Shown one piece after another: positions 22,569 through 31,920 of a stretch of 64,000 nt of DNA. Under the pieces are notes generated by a model, which searched no databases, was not told the DNA's origin, and saw only the letters and a list, made by a program, of their open reading frames with translations. Source of the DNA: Bedellia somnulentella (lineage: Eukaryota; Arthropoda; Insecta; Lepidoptera; Bedelliidae). Made by a program: the position numbers and the translations under genes. The stretch lies in contig OY755189.1 in the NCBI GenBank assembly GCA_963576735.1, positions 2,480,001 to 2,544,000 on the forward strand, written 5' to 3'. How positions within the stretch are numbered: position 1 is the stretch's first letter; each line of letters opens with the position of its first letter.

Positions 22569-23522
22569 CTAGTGGATCGTCCCAGCTTCGCACGGGTAGC
22601 GTTGTTTTTTTAAATATCTGAGGTTTCTTTCTTTAGTCACTGCTCAAGCATAGTGAAATTCAGCGCAATGTTTTCAATTTATTAAATTTATAGCACTCCC
22701 TGAACAGTGTAGTTTGGTGATTTTTAATGCGCTTTAATGAACGGTTCAGTATTTCCGTTTAATAGCAAATTTTGGAATAAAACGCTATGAAGTATTTAAA
22801 ACAATCTAAAAAATAAATCATTACGTGTTGTAGGATGCAACTACTGGCGCCATCTAGTATGTTATATGTAAATTAGTAACGATTCGGTTTTGGTCACGGG
22901 CGCGATGGCTTATTTTATGTATAATTTTGGTGTTTCTCTACCGATTTCTATGATTCTTTTTTTATTGAATAGGTAATAATGTAACCCTTTTTAAATTAGG
23001 GATGAGTGAGAGGTTTACAAACGTAAGAGTAAACAAATATAATCAGAATGTTCCGAACTGCTAAGCTATCAGGAATTACACGTGTTATTGTGAGTCAACC
23101 GTAAAAGATAGACATAAACTGTTGAGGATTATTTTTAGATAATTTTATGAAGAATATTTCCGTCATACATGATTTCTATGTAAGTTTAACCATTAAGGCT
23201 GCACACGCGACGGAAGCTTAAAAAATGTAGTAACTTCGCCCGTTTTCCCAAAATTTCCCTTTACTACTCTGCTGGAAAGTATGCAAAAACCTGCCCATGA
23301 GTATGGAGAATAATTGTACCAAGTTTCGTTAAAATCCGTCGAGTAGTTTTTGTTTCCATAAGGAACATACAAACCGACAGACAGACAGACAGACAGACAA
23401 AAATTTTACTGATTGCATTTTTGGCATCAGTATCGATCCCTAATCACCACCTGATAGTTATTTTGAAAATATATTTCATGTACAGAATTGACCCCTTTTT
23501 ACAGATTTATTATAAGTATAGA
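22569..23522 (-). mobile_element. Non-autonomous Helitron, 954 bp
   Basis: On the minus strand it starts TCTATACTTATAAT after an A and ends CACTAG before a T, the canonical A|TC...CTAG|T arrangement. A short GC-rich pairing (CCC...GGG) lies just before the CTAG. No Rep/helicase. The middle holds a CAGA microsatellite. Confidence 0.8.
23376..23400. repeat. (CAGA)n microsatellite
   Basis: Six CAGA units inside the Helitron. Confidence 0.9.
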
Positions 23523-23535
23523 TTAATATTATATT

Positions 23536-23704
23536 ATTACAAAAAGGCAGGCGTCCGAAGTATAAAGAATAAAAGAGCATGCATGAAAAGATTGATGGAT
23601 GTAAACGAAGCTAGAGGGGTTTGTCAGGATCGTACGAAGTGGCGATCAATAGTCTCTGCCTACCCCAATGGGAACTAATGGCGTGAGTATATGTATGTAT
23701 GTAT
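23536..23704 (+). mobile_element. SINE-B, full length
   Basis: From AAAAAGGCAGGCGTCCGAAG to GGCGTGAGTATATG and TATG repeats. The LINE-like frame is intact here: RACMKRLMDVNEARG, then CQDRTKWRSIVSAYPNGN and stop. Confidence 0.95.
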
Positions 23705-23787
23705 ATTATTATTATATAATAATAATATACATATATATTATTATATAATATTATATATATAATATTATTTATATATTATTAATAGTA
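23705..23787. repeat. AT-only palindromic tract
   Basis: About 80 bp almost wholly of A and T with many ATTATATAAT-type inverted repeats; could extrude hairpins. Confidence 0.8.
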
Positions 23788-23789
23788 GA

Positions 23790-23935
23790 CAACCGTGATA
23801 GCTCAGTGGGTAGAACACCGCTTATCGTTCGACGAGAGGGTTCAAATCCCGGATTGGCCCTACAGCAATTTGTCTTCTCTCTCTTCTGTCTGTCTTCATA
23901 GATGTGGGTAATTAATAAAGGTTGTTAGGAAAAAA
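23790..23935 (+). repeat. SINE-C 5' part (tRNA head)
   Basis: Box A TAGCTCAGTGG and box B GGTTCAAATCCC are both canonical. CAATTTGTCTT and a GTTG-type body follow, as in the 7.7 kb copy. The 3' half is absent. Confidence 0.8.
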
Positions 23936-23969
23936 ATCGCAAATGACTAAACATTTAAGATAAAAATAT

Positions 23970-24012
23970 ACGGTCGAATTGAGAACACTCCTTTTTTTGT
24001 AGTCGGTTAACA
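23970..24012 (-). repeat. Repeat G terminal fragment
   Basis: Inverted copy of the first 40 bp of the repeat at 10803. Confidence 0.7.
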
Positions 24013-24057
24013 ATATTAGTCCGAGATAAGCTAATAAACACATTTCAATAGATGCGG

Positions 24058-24270
24058 GTCATCCATGCTGTGTGGGTAGGACTCCCACAAGGTCGACCGA
24101 CGACTTAGTCAAGGTCGTGGGAAGCTCACGGATGAGGGCAGCGAAGCATTGTGTCGATGCACGCTTGTCCTCTCAACGACAAATCTCATAATTTTAAACA
24201 GTTATCTCTTTCCCACTTGGGAAGCCTATGCCCAGCAGTGGACGTCTATTGGTTGATGATGATGATGAGA
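24058..24270 (+). repeat. RTE-type LINE 3' end
   Basis: The frame near 24090-24165 reads DDLVKVVGSSRMRAAKHC, resembling the C-terminus of RTE-clade polyproteins. A 3' end then follows: GCCCAGCAGTGGACGTCTAT and (GAT)n. 5'-truncated. Confidence 0.7.
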
Positions 24271-24359
24271 TGCGACTAAGTGGCAATAGTAACTAATCAA
24301 TTACAAATGTGAATATGACTGTTTGGTTGTTGGTTTTATTACTTCATCAGTCATATCAC

Positions 24360-24604
24360 CACACATACATATACTCACGGCTACATTTCCCTTGAAGGGG
24401 TAACCAGAGCTAAGGAATTATAAATTCCTAAGCCACTTTTGGAAGTTGCGTGGGGAAAAGATGGTAAAAATAAAGGTTTTTGGTGATGGGTCTCCAACCG
24501 CATCGCCCAAAAATTCAATAAAAAGCCCCAATACCCTTAGTCGCCTCTTACGACACCCGTGGGTAGAAAGGGGTAGCGACATTCTAAGCCGGCACTACAC
24601 GGCA
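24360..24604 (-). mobile_element. SINE-A, full length, GGGTAGAAAGG subfamily
   Basis: Has CGACACCCGTGGGTAGAAAG where the main subfamily has CGTACACCCACCGGAAGAAA. A 7 bp ACCACAC occurs on both sides. The 35.2 kb copy shares these diagnostic changes. Confidence 0.9.
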
Positions 24605-24929
24605 AACCACACAAAGACGATTAAAACGATTTGATTATTACATGTCTACCTTGTCTAGTTATGGGATACCATGACATAAATAAGAACAGAATTTTATTTA
24701 GAATGAATGTTGAATTAAATCACAAGAAGTAAAATTATATATTCTGATTGCTCGAAGCGATCTTTTCCAGACAACCATTGGAAGGTAAGATTAAAAAATA
24801 TTTTCGGACATTCTGAATAGTGTTACCAGTAGTTTTTTTTGTCGCAATGGACTTACTAGTAGGACTACTGAGAAATATATATTACCAACCAGTCAAAACT
24901 TATTGGTACATCCCAATTTTCCAAGTTTT

Positions 24930-25199
24930 AAATACATACATACATACATATACTCACGGCTATAAATCCCTAGAAAGGGTAGCCAGAGCTAAGGAACTAG
25001 AAGATCCTCAGCCACTTTTGGAAAGTTGAGTGGGGAAAAGATGGCAAAATAAAGGTTGTTGGTGATGGGTCTCCAACCGCATCGCCCAAAAATCCCTTAA
25101 AAGCCCCAATACCGTTAGTCGCCTCTTACGAACACCCACCGGCAGAAATAGGGTAGTGTTATTCTAAGCCGACACTACACAGCGAGTTTTATTTTATTA
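24930..25199 (-). mobile_element. SINE-A, full length, 13 bp TSD
   Basis: Flanked by TTTTCCAAGTTTT (24917-24929 and 25200-25212). About 16 extra bases (GAGTTTTATTTTATTA) lie beyond the usual 5' end, inside the TSD. Confidence 0.92.
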
Positions 25200-25327
25200 T
25201 TTTCCAAGTTTTGTGTAGATATATACAACTGATGGACTTACCTCTTTCCTGATGTATAATTTAAAATGTTATATATAACATAGTATTAAATCGAGGTATT
25301 TCCCATTAATTTCAAATTCATATCATT

Positions 25328-25385
25328 ATTTGGCTACCCCTTATAGGGATTTGTACCCGTGAGTATATGTTATGTATGTATTTAT
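25328..25385 (+). repeat. SINE-A 3' end
   Basis: TTTGGCTACCCCTTATAGGG ... GTGAGTATATG; 5'-truncated. Confidence 0.7.
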
Positions 25386-25734
25386 GTAAATCAGTGTTGT
25401 GCTCCTTTGTTGCCATAAAAAGAAAAGTCATTTTCGTGTTATTTGTTTCTTTAATGCTACTTTTATTAAAATCATGTTTGTACTTTTTTTTGAAGTTCTG
25501 AATACTTTGTTATTTTATTATTATTTTTGTTATTCAAATTTCTTTATTTATGTATTATGTATTTGCACTATTGAAAAAAAAACCTGCATCTGCTGTCACA
25601 TTGAACTCCACAAAGCAAACGTAAAAGTATTTTAATATGACTAAATATGAACTCATTCATGCAGGTTTCCCCATGATGTGTTTTCTCTACGTCATTGATG
25701 TTTACTTTACATGATTAAAATGTACACATTTTTT

Positions 25735-25975
25735 AGCTGTGTAGTGTCGGCTTAGAATAGTACTACCCCATTTCTTCCGGTGGGTGTACGTAAGAGGCGA
25801 CTAACGGACTTGGGGCTTTTTAAGGGATTTTTGGGCGATGCGGTTGGAGACCCATCACCAACAACCTTTATTCTACCATCTTTTCCCCACTCAACTTCCA
25901 AAAGTGGCTGAGGAATTTCTAATTTCTCAGCTCTGGCTACCCCTTTTAGGGATTTATAGCCGTGAGTATATTTTT
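25735..25975 (+). mobile_element. SINE-A, full length
   Basis: Complete body; the tail is replaced by a T-run after GAGTATA. Confidence 0.9.
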
Positions 25976-26004
25976 TTGTAATTGTTGTTTTTTAAGATGT
26001 ACAA

Positions 26005-26215
26005 TAAAGTGATAGGTGAGTGGATAGGTGACTAGCTTTTCTGACTGTGACTCGTTAGAGAGTAATATGTATGTGATGAGCATAAAGGTGGTTTCTTAGT
26101 CTTGAATGTTATTTAAATCATAATAAATATGTCGTTGAGTTTGTATCCCATAATACAAGTTTAACTTAGTTTGGGGCTAACTTGATCTGTGTATAATGTG
26201 TCCCTGTGTATTTTT
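26005..26215 (+). repeat. SINE-H, head-truncated
   Basis: GAGTGGATAGGTGACTAGCT is the tRNA-like region. The body ends CCCATAATACAAG ... TTAGTTTGGGGCTAAC. Same order as the copy at 32.3 kb; box B has been lost. Confidence 0.75.
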
Positions 26216-26479
26216 TATTAATTTGTTATTAAAAATAACGAAAAGAGATATAATGCAGTGGTTAACTCATATGGAGGGAAGATGCAGGTAACATGGTCAA
26301 GAAGATACACAGAGCCAATGCAGATCGTATTGTTCGTATAATACGCCCAAACCATTAACTAACTTCCATAAATCTATTTAAAAAGTAGTCAGAGATTCCG
26401 AAATGGAAATTCATCAGGCAATATGAATGTTTTTTGTTCATGAAAACCGCATGTCGGGATTATTACTAAATAAGCTCTA

Positions 26480-26695
26480 TTTCCTTTACTTATTAGTAAT
26501 TCTTCAGCCGCTTTAGAATCTTTACTAGGGAATAGAATAGGGAATAAATAAAAAAGGTTTGTTCGTGATGAGTTTCAAGCCACATCGCCCAATCACTATA
26601 AAGCCCCTTAAAACCCTAAGTTACAACAGGCCGCGGGAAGAAATTGGTTAGAGCTGTTCTAAAATAACATTACCCAGCTTAGGCCACATAGGACA
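26480..26695 (-). repeat. SINE-A, old copy
   Basis: AATTCTTCAGCCGCTTTAGA ... CACATCGCCC ... ACATTACCCAGC, with heavy divergence. Confidence 0.6.
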
Positions 26696-26955
26696 GTTTA
26701 ATAAGGCAAGAGAAAGAAGGAATAATAATGAAAAAAGTTTACCCTGCCCTAGCCGCGAAGGATAGGCGACTTTAGTGCTATGGGTAATAAAGTGTTTACC
26801 TGCCATTACTGGTTATTTGTAAGTGAGTTAGGGTAAGTGAATTCAATTGACGTTGTTCGTCCCAATGGATTGCTGCTGGCCCTGTGGCCTGTGCAACTTC
26901 ACCTAGATTTTTGTGGGTCTGGCAACTGAGGTCCACCCTAAGGGAGCATAGATAG

Positions 26956-27202
26956 TACATACATACATATACTCACGGTTATAAATCCCTAGAAGGGGTA
27001 GCCAGAGCTAAGGAATTACAAATTCCTCAGCCACTTTTGGAAGTTGAGTGGGGAAAAGATGGTAGAATAAAGGTTGTTGGTGATGAGTCTCCAACCGCAT
27101 CGCCCAAAAATCCCTTAAAAGCCCCAATACCGTTAGTCGCCTCTTACGTACACCCACCGGAAGAAATGGGGTAGTGCTATTCTAAACCGACACTACACAG
27201 CA
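26956..27202 (-). mobile_element. SINE-A, full length
   Basis: Close to consensus; immediately followed by repeat E. Confidence 0.92.
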
Positions 27203-27204
27203 AT

Positions 27205-27345
27205 ATTTCAACATGTCCTTATAAAATAAAGCTGTAGATTACGAAAGAAAGTGACAAAACATAAAAAAAACACCCGCATCACATTCATTACACCCGCTGC
27301 GCAACGTAATATGAACACTTCACCTTTAGATTTTAGACTACACAC
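27205..27345. repeat. Repeat E
   Basis: TTCAACATGTCCTTATAAAA ... ACACCCGCTGCGCAACGTAA ... CACCTTTAGATTTT. A close copy occurs at 52.2 kb, also beside SINE-A. Class unknown. Confidence 0.7.
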
Positions 27346-27372
27346 ACTACATAGATAGTATCTAAGCTTAAT

Positions 27373-27510
27373 CGGATAGAGAGGAAAGGAGTCATATTAA
27401 TCATGGTTGTTAACGGTGAGGGAAAATATCGTAAGGAGACAAACATTGCTTAATTGTACTTAGTCATGTGACAGTGTATTCGTACAAAACGGCGATAGGC
27501 CTGCCCCCTA
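27373..27510 (+). repeat. SINE-C middle portion
   Basis: GGTTGTTAACGGTGAGGGAA to GGCCTGCCCCCTATC, without head or tail. Confidence 0.7.
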
Positions 27511-27827
27511 TCAAACCATCTAGTTGAAACGTCGTCGCTCGTACTTGCTATGCTACTCTAGGCTGGTGCCTTGGCTCGGGGGTGGTATTATCCCATCATT
27601 GTTCTTTTGAATTGCCTATCTTCTCCTTATCGCTGGCTGAGATAAAGTAAAAAACTATTTTTTTCGTGACTGTAAATTGAGGTTGGTTGTGTTGTTGTTA
27701 CCAATATCTGTGGTCTTTTGTTCCATTATCTCTGCCCTACCCATTTACTGCAACATTGAATAGGGAATGATTGGCTGATTGAATGGTTCTAGCTTTACTG
27801 ATATATATGAACAAGTAAAATAATTTA

Positions 27828-28058
27828 GCCGTGTAGTGTCGGCTTAGAATAGCACTACCCCTTTCTTCCGGTGGGTGTACGTAAGAGGCGACTACGTATT
27901 AGGGCTTTAAAGGGACTTTTGGGCGATCCGGTTGGAGACCCATCACCAACAACCTTTATTTTACCAATCTTTTCCCCACTAAACTTTCCAAAAGTGGCTG
28001 AGGAATTTTTAATTCCTTAGCTCTGGCTACCCCTTCTAGGGAGTATATGTATGTATGT
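27828..28058 (+). mobile_element. SINE-A, near full length, with TSD
   Basis: Flanked by GTAAAATAATTTA (27815-27827) and GTAAAATAATTTTA (28057-28070). Lacks GATTTATAGCCGT before the tail. Confidence 0.92.
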
Positions 28059-28059
28059 A

Positions 28060-28590
28060 AAATAATTTTAAGTCCTAACTCAGGTTTGAACTGGATTTGA
28101 ATTTTTTCAGTATAATATAATACTTATTTTAATTAATAAACACAAATACAGGAAAAAGATACAAATAAGCGGAACAACATAATCAAACTTAATTTTATAA
28201 GTAGGAAACAAAAGAGAAAACTTAGAACATTAACATTACATAACAACATAAACAGCTTATTAGGAATTCCAGTTTCAACATTCATGAATTAAATATGAAA
28301 TAGTGACGTCACACTCAAGATAAGTATTTTATGCTAAAAATACACATATGTACATATTTACTTTTGATTGAACGTACGTTTTATTTGTATTAAGATTAAG
28401 ATATTACATACTTAAAGAAAACAAAAAATAAAAAAAATACACTAATATATAGGTTTAAGTATTTGATTTGATTTTATATATTTAGAAAATATATGCAATA
28501 TTTTTAAAACAAAATATGTTGCATTTCCTAACCTTTTCTCTCTAAACGCAAAAAAGCTCACACCAATTTACGCCTAAGGGTTAAGTAAAA
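28060..28590. other. AT-rich DNA, part likely intron
   Basis: On the minus strand this follows the exon donor at 28600 and is probably intron 1 of that gene. 28100-28260 resembles an antisense LINE 3' UTR. No coding signal. Confidence 0.4.
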
Positions 28591-28600
28591 AAAAACTCAC

Positions 28601-28717
28601 ATTCAAGTCAATCGTGGACGTCGATGACATATCAATGGTATAAATCCCATCCTGGCTTTCCGACGGCATCACTTTCCCAGGCCTCGGGGACCGGAAACAG
28701 GATATCAAACGCACCAT
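28601..28717 (-). CDS. First coding exon of an unidentified host gene
   Basis: ATG in GATAATGG context opens 39 codons: MVRLISCFRSPRPG at the N-terminus, then PSESQDGIYTIDMS and ending STIDLN. A GTGAGT donor follows at phase 0. The exon is less AT-rich than its surroundings and lies about 100 bp downstream of a GC-rich promoter. It is not repeated elsewhere in the window. The N-terminus is basic with no signal peptide. The remaining exons lie at lower coordinates or outside the window and were not found. I do not recognise the protein. Confidence 0.55.
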
Positions 28718-28789
28718 TATCACACTTAATCACAAACACACACAATAAACACAATTAATAAGCTAAAAATCACACGAAATCGCTAAAGA

Positions 28790-28845
28790 GCCGCTCGCGT
28801 AGCACCCGTAGTGTGCGCAAGCGCATGCTCCCGACCAATGGCGAA
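28790..28845 (-). promoter_or_regulatory. GC-rich promoter with NRF1/Ewg-like site
   Basis: Contains TGCGCAAGCGCATGC (28814-28828), one base from the NRF1/Ewg consensus palindrome, plus CCAAT at 28835-28839 and several CpG. A TATA-less housekeeping-type promoter is inferred for the adjacent first exon. Confidence 0.5.
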
Positions 28846-28967
28846 GCAGAACGCAAGACAGGTTTGTATGCGAACTGTCCGAAGTGATTCATTCAGAGGT
28901 AACGTCATTTGTTGAATATTTAAACAGTTACGAATGCGACCTTACTTACTATACTATGATATGGGCA

Positions 28968-29134
28968 ACTGGCTTGTTTAACTGGACTGGGTATGCTGTG
29001 TAGTGTGGGGTTAGGATAGCGCTACCCCACTTCTTCCGGTGGGCGATGTTATGAGCCACTGACTTGTTTACTGGACTGGGTATGCTGAGTAGTGTCGGGT
29101 TAAAACAGCACTACTCCACTTCTTCCTGTAGGTG
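28968..29134 (+). repeat. Tandem pair of SINE-A 5' ends, 90 bp period
   Basis: ACTGGCTTGTTTAACTGGAC plus the SINE-A 5' end occurs twice in direct repeat (28968 and 29058), each time cut in the GGTGGG region. A local duplication after insertion is the simplest reading. Confidence 0.8.
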
Positions 29135-29194
29135 TTTATCTCTATGGTGTTCGTAAGCGATGCTACTTGCGAAATAGTGGTGAGATAAGTGAGT

Positions 29195-29282
29195 TAATTA
29201 ATATGTGCTCTAGGTAAACAAAACGTGAGTACCTACTCTGAACATAAGTATTTTTATCTCTGCCACCCCTTGCGAGATTTAC
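29195..29282 (+). repeat. SINE-C 3' fragment
   Basis: ACGTGAGTACCTACTCTGAA ... CTCTGCCACCCCTTGCG; diverged. Confidence 0.6.
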
Positions 29283-29285
29283 GGT

Positions 29286-29407
29286 GTACAAGTGACCTTT
29301 TAACTAGGTAACGAGTGATATAAAAAGTCATCTCCTTCGCACTTTCACAGTGTCGTATCGTATACTTTTTTCTCATTCTAACAGACAGAGTTGCGATAAA
29401 ATAATAG
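29286..29407 (-). repeat. MITE-D, old copy
   Basis: Shares the ACCTTTTAACTAG and TCATCT(C)CTTCGCAC blocks with other D copies; the terminal repeats have decayed. Confidence 0.6.
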
Positions 29408-29734
29408 TTTGAACAGTTTGAATATGGTAACAAAAATCTCAACTGTACATACTTTCGTTTACAGACATTATACAGGCAATGCGATGTTATTATATTTACT
29501 AAGAGCCGAAGTAGGTAGTGTGTCGTGTTAAATGAGAGATATGAATCAGTCAACAAGTTTAGATAACATCGATAAACAGAGGCTGTTCGTGCAGTGGATA
29601 ACACAACTCCGTTACTTTTTGTGGGTCGGTAAAGTGATTAATTGTTCACCCGGTTTTCCACCGATATAGGAAGAGAAAGGAAAATAATTTACTCTTGGCA
29701 CACAAAATTCAACACATTATTTACAGTATATTTC

Positions 29735-29905
29735 AAAAAGGCAGGTGTCCAAAGTATGCAGAATAAAGGCGCATGTATGAGGAGATTTATGTATGTAAAC
29801 GAAGCTAGAGAGATTTGTCAGGATCGTACGAATTGGCGATCGATAGTCTTTGCTTACCCCAATGGGAACTAATAGCGTGAGTATAATGTATGTATGTTTG
29901 TATTT
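29735..29905 (+). mobile_element. SINE-B, full length
   Basis: 5' end CAAAAAGGCAGGTGTCC. The LINE-like frame is open to YPNGN, though with amino-acid changes such as R-R-F-M in place of K-R-L-M. Confidence 0.9.
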
Positions 29906-29984
29906 CGTAAATATTTTTACAAGTATAAGTATTTAAACCATGATGGCAATGAAAAGATACATATTTTTTATATGCATCATACAG

Positions 29985-30075
29985 AGCATCAGAGCTAGAA
30001 ACTCCTCAGACAAATTTGGAAGTTGATAGGGGACAAGATGGTAGAAATAAAGTATGTAGAAGAAATGGTGATAGT
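29985..30075 (-). repeat. SINE-A' (variant) fragment
   Basis: CAGAGCTAGAAACTCCTCAG ... GGGGACAAGATGGTAGAAAT marks a diverged subfamily called A'. Confidence 0.65.
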
Positions 30076-30524
30076 TATTCCATTTTTTGCGTTTGGCCGT
30101 AAGTATAATCCACCCAATAAGCCAAAAGCCGTTTTATGAAGTGATTGCTAACAATAGTTTCCAAACATTGAGTTAAAACTACTAGCGTAGTACGCTCGTA
30201 ATAATAGTTCAATGTTTCCAAAAAATGTTATGCAAAATGTAACAAAAATTTTTCAAACACGTTTCGTTGAATCAAAACATTTACAGATTAGCCGGCTTAT
30301 TCTATTGCAACCGCTTCTCATTTCATAGAGTTTTCAGCAGTATTATGTATATTTTTTGCATGGGTATTAAGAATATTAAAGTAAGTATTCCTATGAATGA
30401 ACACAGCAGATGTTAAACCATATTTATCAGTGAAAATCACATCGAAATCGGTCCTGCTATTTCAGAGATTAGTCGGAACAAACAGGTAAACATTATATAA
30501 AATATACGCAGTACAATTATTCAT

Positions 30525-30776
30525 GGGTATATATACATACATATACTCAAGGTATCACCACAAAGAGGTAGCCAAAGTTTCAGAGCTAGAAACTCTTCAG
30601 CCACATTTGGGAATTGATATGGGACAAGATTGTAGAAATAAAGTATCGTTGGTGATGGGTCTCCAACCGCATCACCCAGAAACCACTTAAAAAATCCCCA
30701 AACCCTTAGTCGCCTCTTACGACACCCGTGAGTAGAGGAGGATAATGACATTCTAAGCCAACACAACACTGCAAAC
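30525..30776 (-). repeat. SINE-A', full length
   Basis: Has CTCAAGGTATCACCACAAAG at the tail side and the CGACACCCGTGAGTAGAG variant at the 5' side. Confidence 0.8.
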
Positions 30777-31103
30777 ATAGGCATGTAGAAAAAAGTTATT
30801 ATATTAGTATTACAAACAGACACTTCAACTTTATTAATTTGTTTAGATAGAAAAACCGGAAAGGCTTCAAACAATTAACTAATTATCTTAAGTAACACTT
30901 TAATCTGCCTCACGATGTTTGCTTTCACCGATAACAGTACTGATAAAACACTACAAATAAATTTGACTTGAATTGAAAAAAAAATATTTAAAAGAGATTT
31001 GATAATCTGGTTCTTGTTAATTGGATTAAATAAATGTAGTTGCAATTGCTAAGACGTTTAATTTTAGACTCAGTAAGCCCAAAAGAGAATATGCTCAGAA
31101 ATG

Positions 31104-31258
31104 CAGGTTTCAGAAGTATGAAGAATAAAAGAGCATGTATGAAAATATTGATGGATGGAAACGAAGCAAGAGAGGTTTGTCAGGATAGTACAAGTGGCGA
31201 AAGATAGTCTCTGCCTACCCCGATAGGAACAACGGCGTGAGTGTAATGTATGTTTATA
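31104..31258 (+). repeat. SINE-B copy
   Basis: GCAGGTTTCAGAAGTATGAA to GGCGTGAGTGTAATGTATG; a 1-2 base deletion breaks the LINE-like frame. Confidence 0.85.
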
Positions 31259-31361
31259 TAATAGCCAAAAAAATTTTAAAAAACCGGAAGTCTCCAAACT
31301 TTTCAGACTCCCGCGGAGAGAAACGGGTCAGTCTGTTTTAAGTCAACACTACAAAGCTTAA

Positions 31362-31544
31362 TTCGGTATGCAAAGTATTTTTAAATATTTTTATTCGACA
31401 GAAAACAAAAAACTCATTTGAATATTTTTCATTTTAAATGATTAGTGGAAAAGTAACGAATTTTTAAAGATTGTTTAAATTTTACTCTCAATAAAAATAT
31501 GGTTTTGTAATCAGCTCCAATTTTACAAAACTTTGCACACCGAA
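31362..31544. mobile_element. MITE-F, 183 bp internal-deletion derivative
   Basis: TTCGGTATGCAAAG at the left and CTTTGCACACCGAA at the right, plus both subterminal regions of the 492 bp copy at 61.1 kb. The middle 300 bp is missing. Confidence 0.85.
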
Positions 31545-31883
31545 GAAGAAAAAAGAGTGAAAGGTTCAAGAAACGTGTGAAGTCGTCATTCTGTATGCAT
31601 ATTAAAACATATCGTTCAATACAAATGCACCAATTAAAACAAAACAAAACATTAGAACGCGACAGTCGCATGTCTACTTTCACTGAAACCGTTTGTTCAC
31701 TCGATTCCGTTTTGAATTTATAATCGAACGAGGCAAATAATCGATTATAATTAGTGACACGTTTCTTGCATTGATGTGCATACATTTGTATTTATACGTT
31801 TACTATGACTGATAATTTACTTGCTGCTACCGTATTGAGTTGTACTAGAAGCTGAAATCATTCATAATACAAGTGCATTTAAG

Positions 31884-31914
31884 TAGTGTCGGCTTAGAAT
31901 AGCACTACCCCATA
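31884..31914 (+). repeat. SINE-A 5' fragment
   Basis: AGTGTCGGCTTAGAATAGCA then CTACCCCA, broken directly before the long-TIR element. Confidence 0.8.
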
Positions 31915-31920
31915 TATATA

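Noticed and set aside
29254..29604. 116-codon minus-strand frame
   Set aside because: Crosses SINE-C and MITE-D remnants; open by chance.
31429..31785. 118-codon minus-strand frame
   Set aside because: Starts in AT-rich DNA and runs into MITE-F; Cys/Phe-rich text with no motif.
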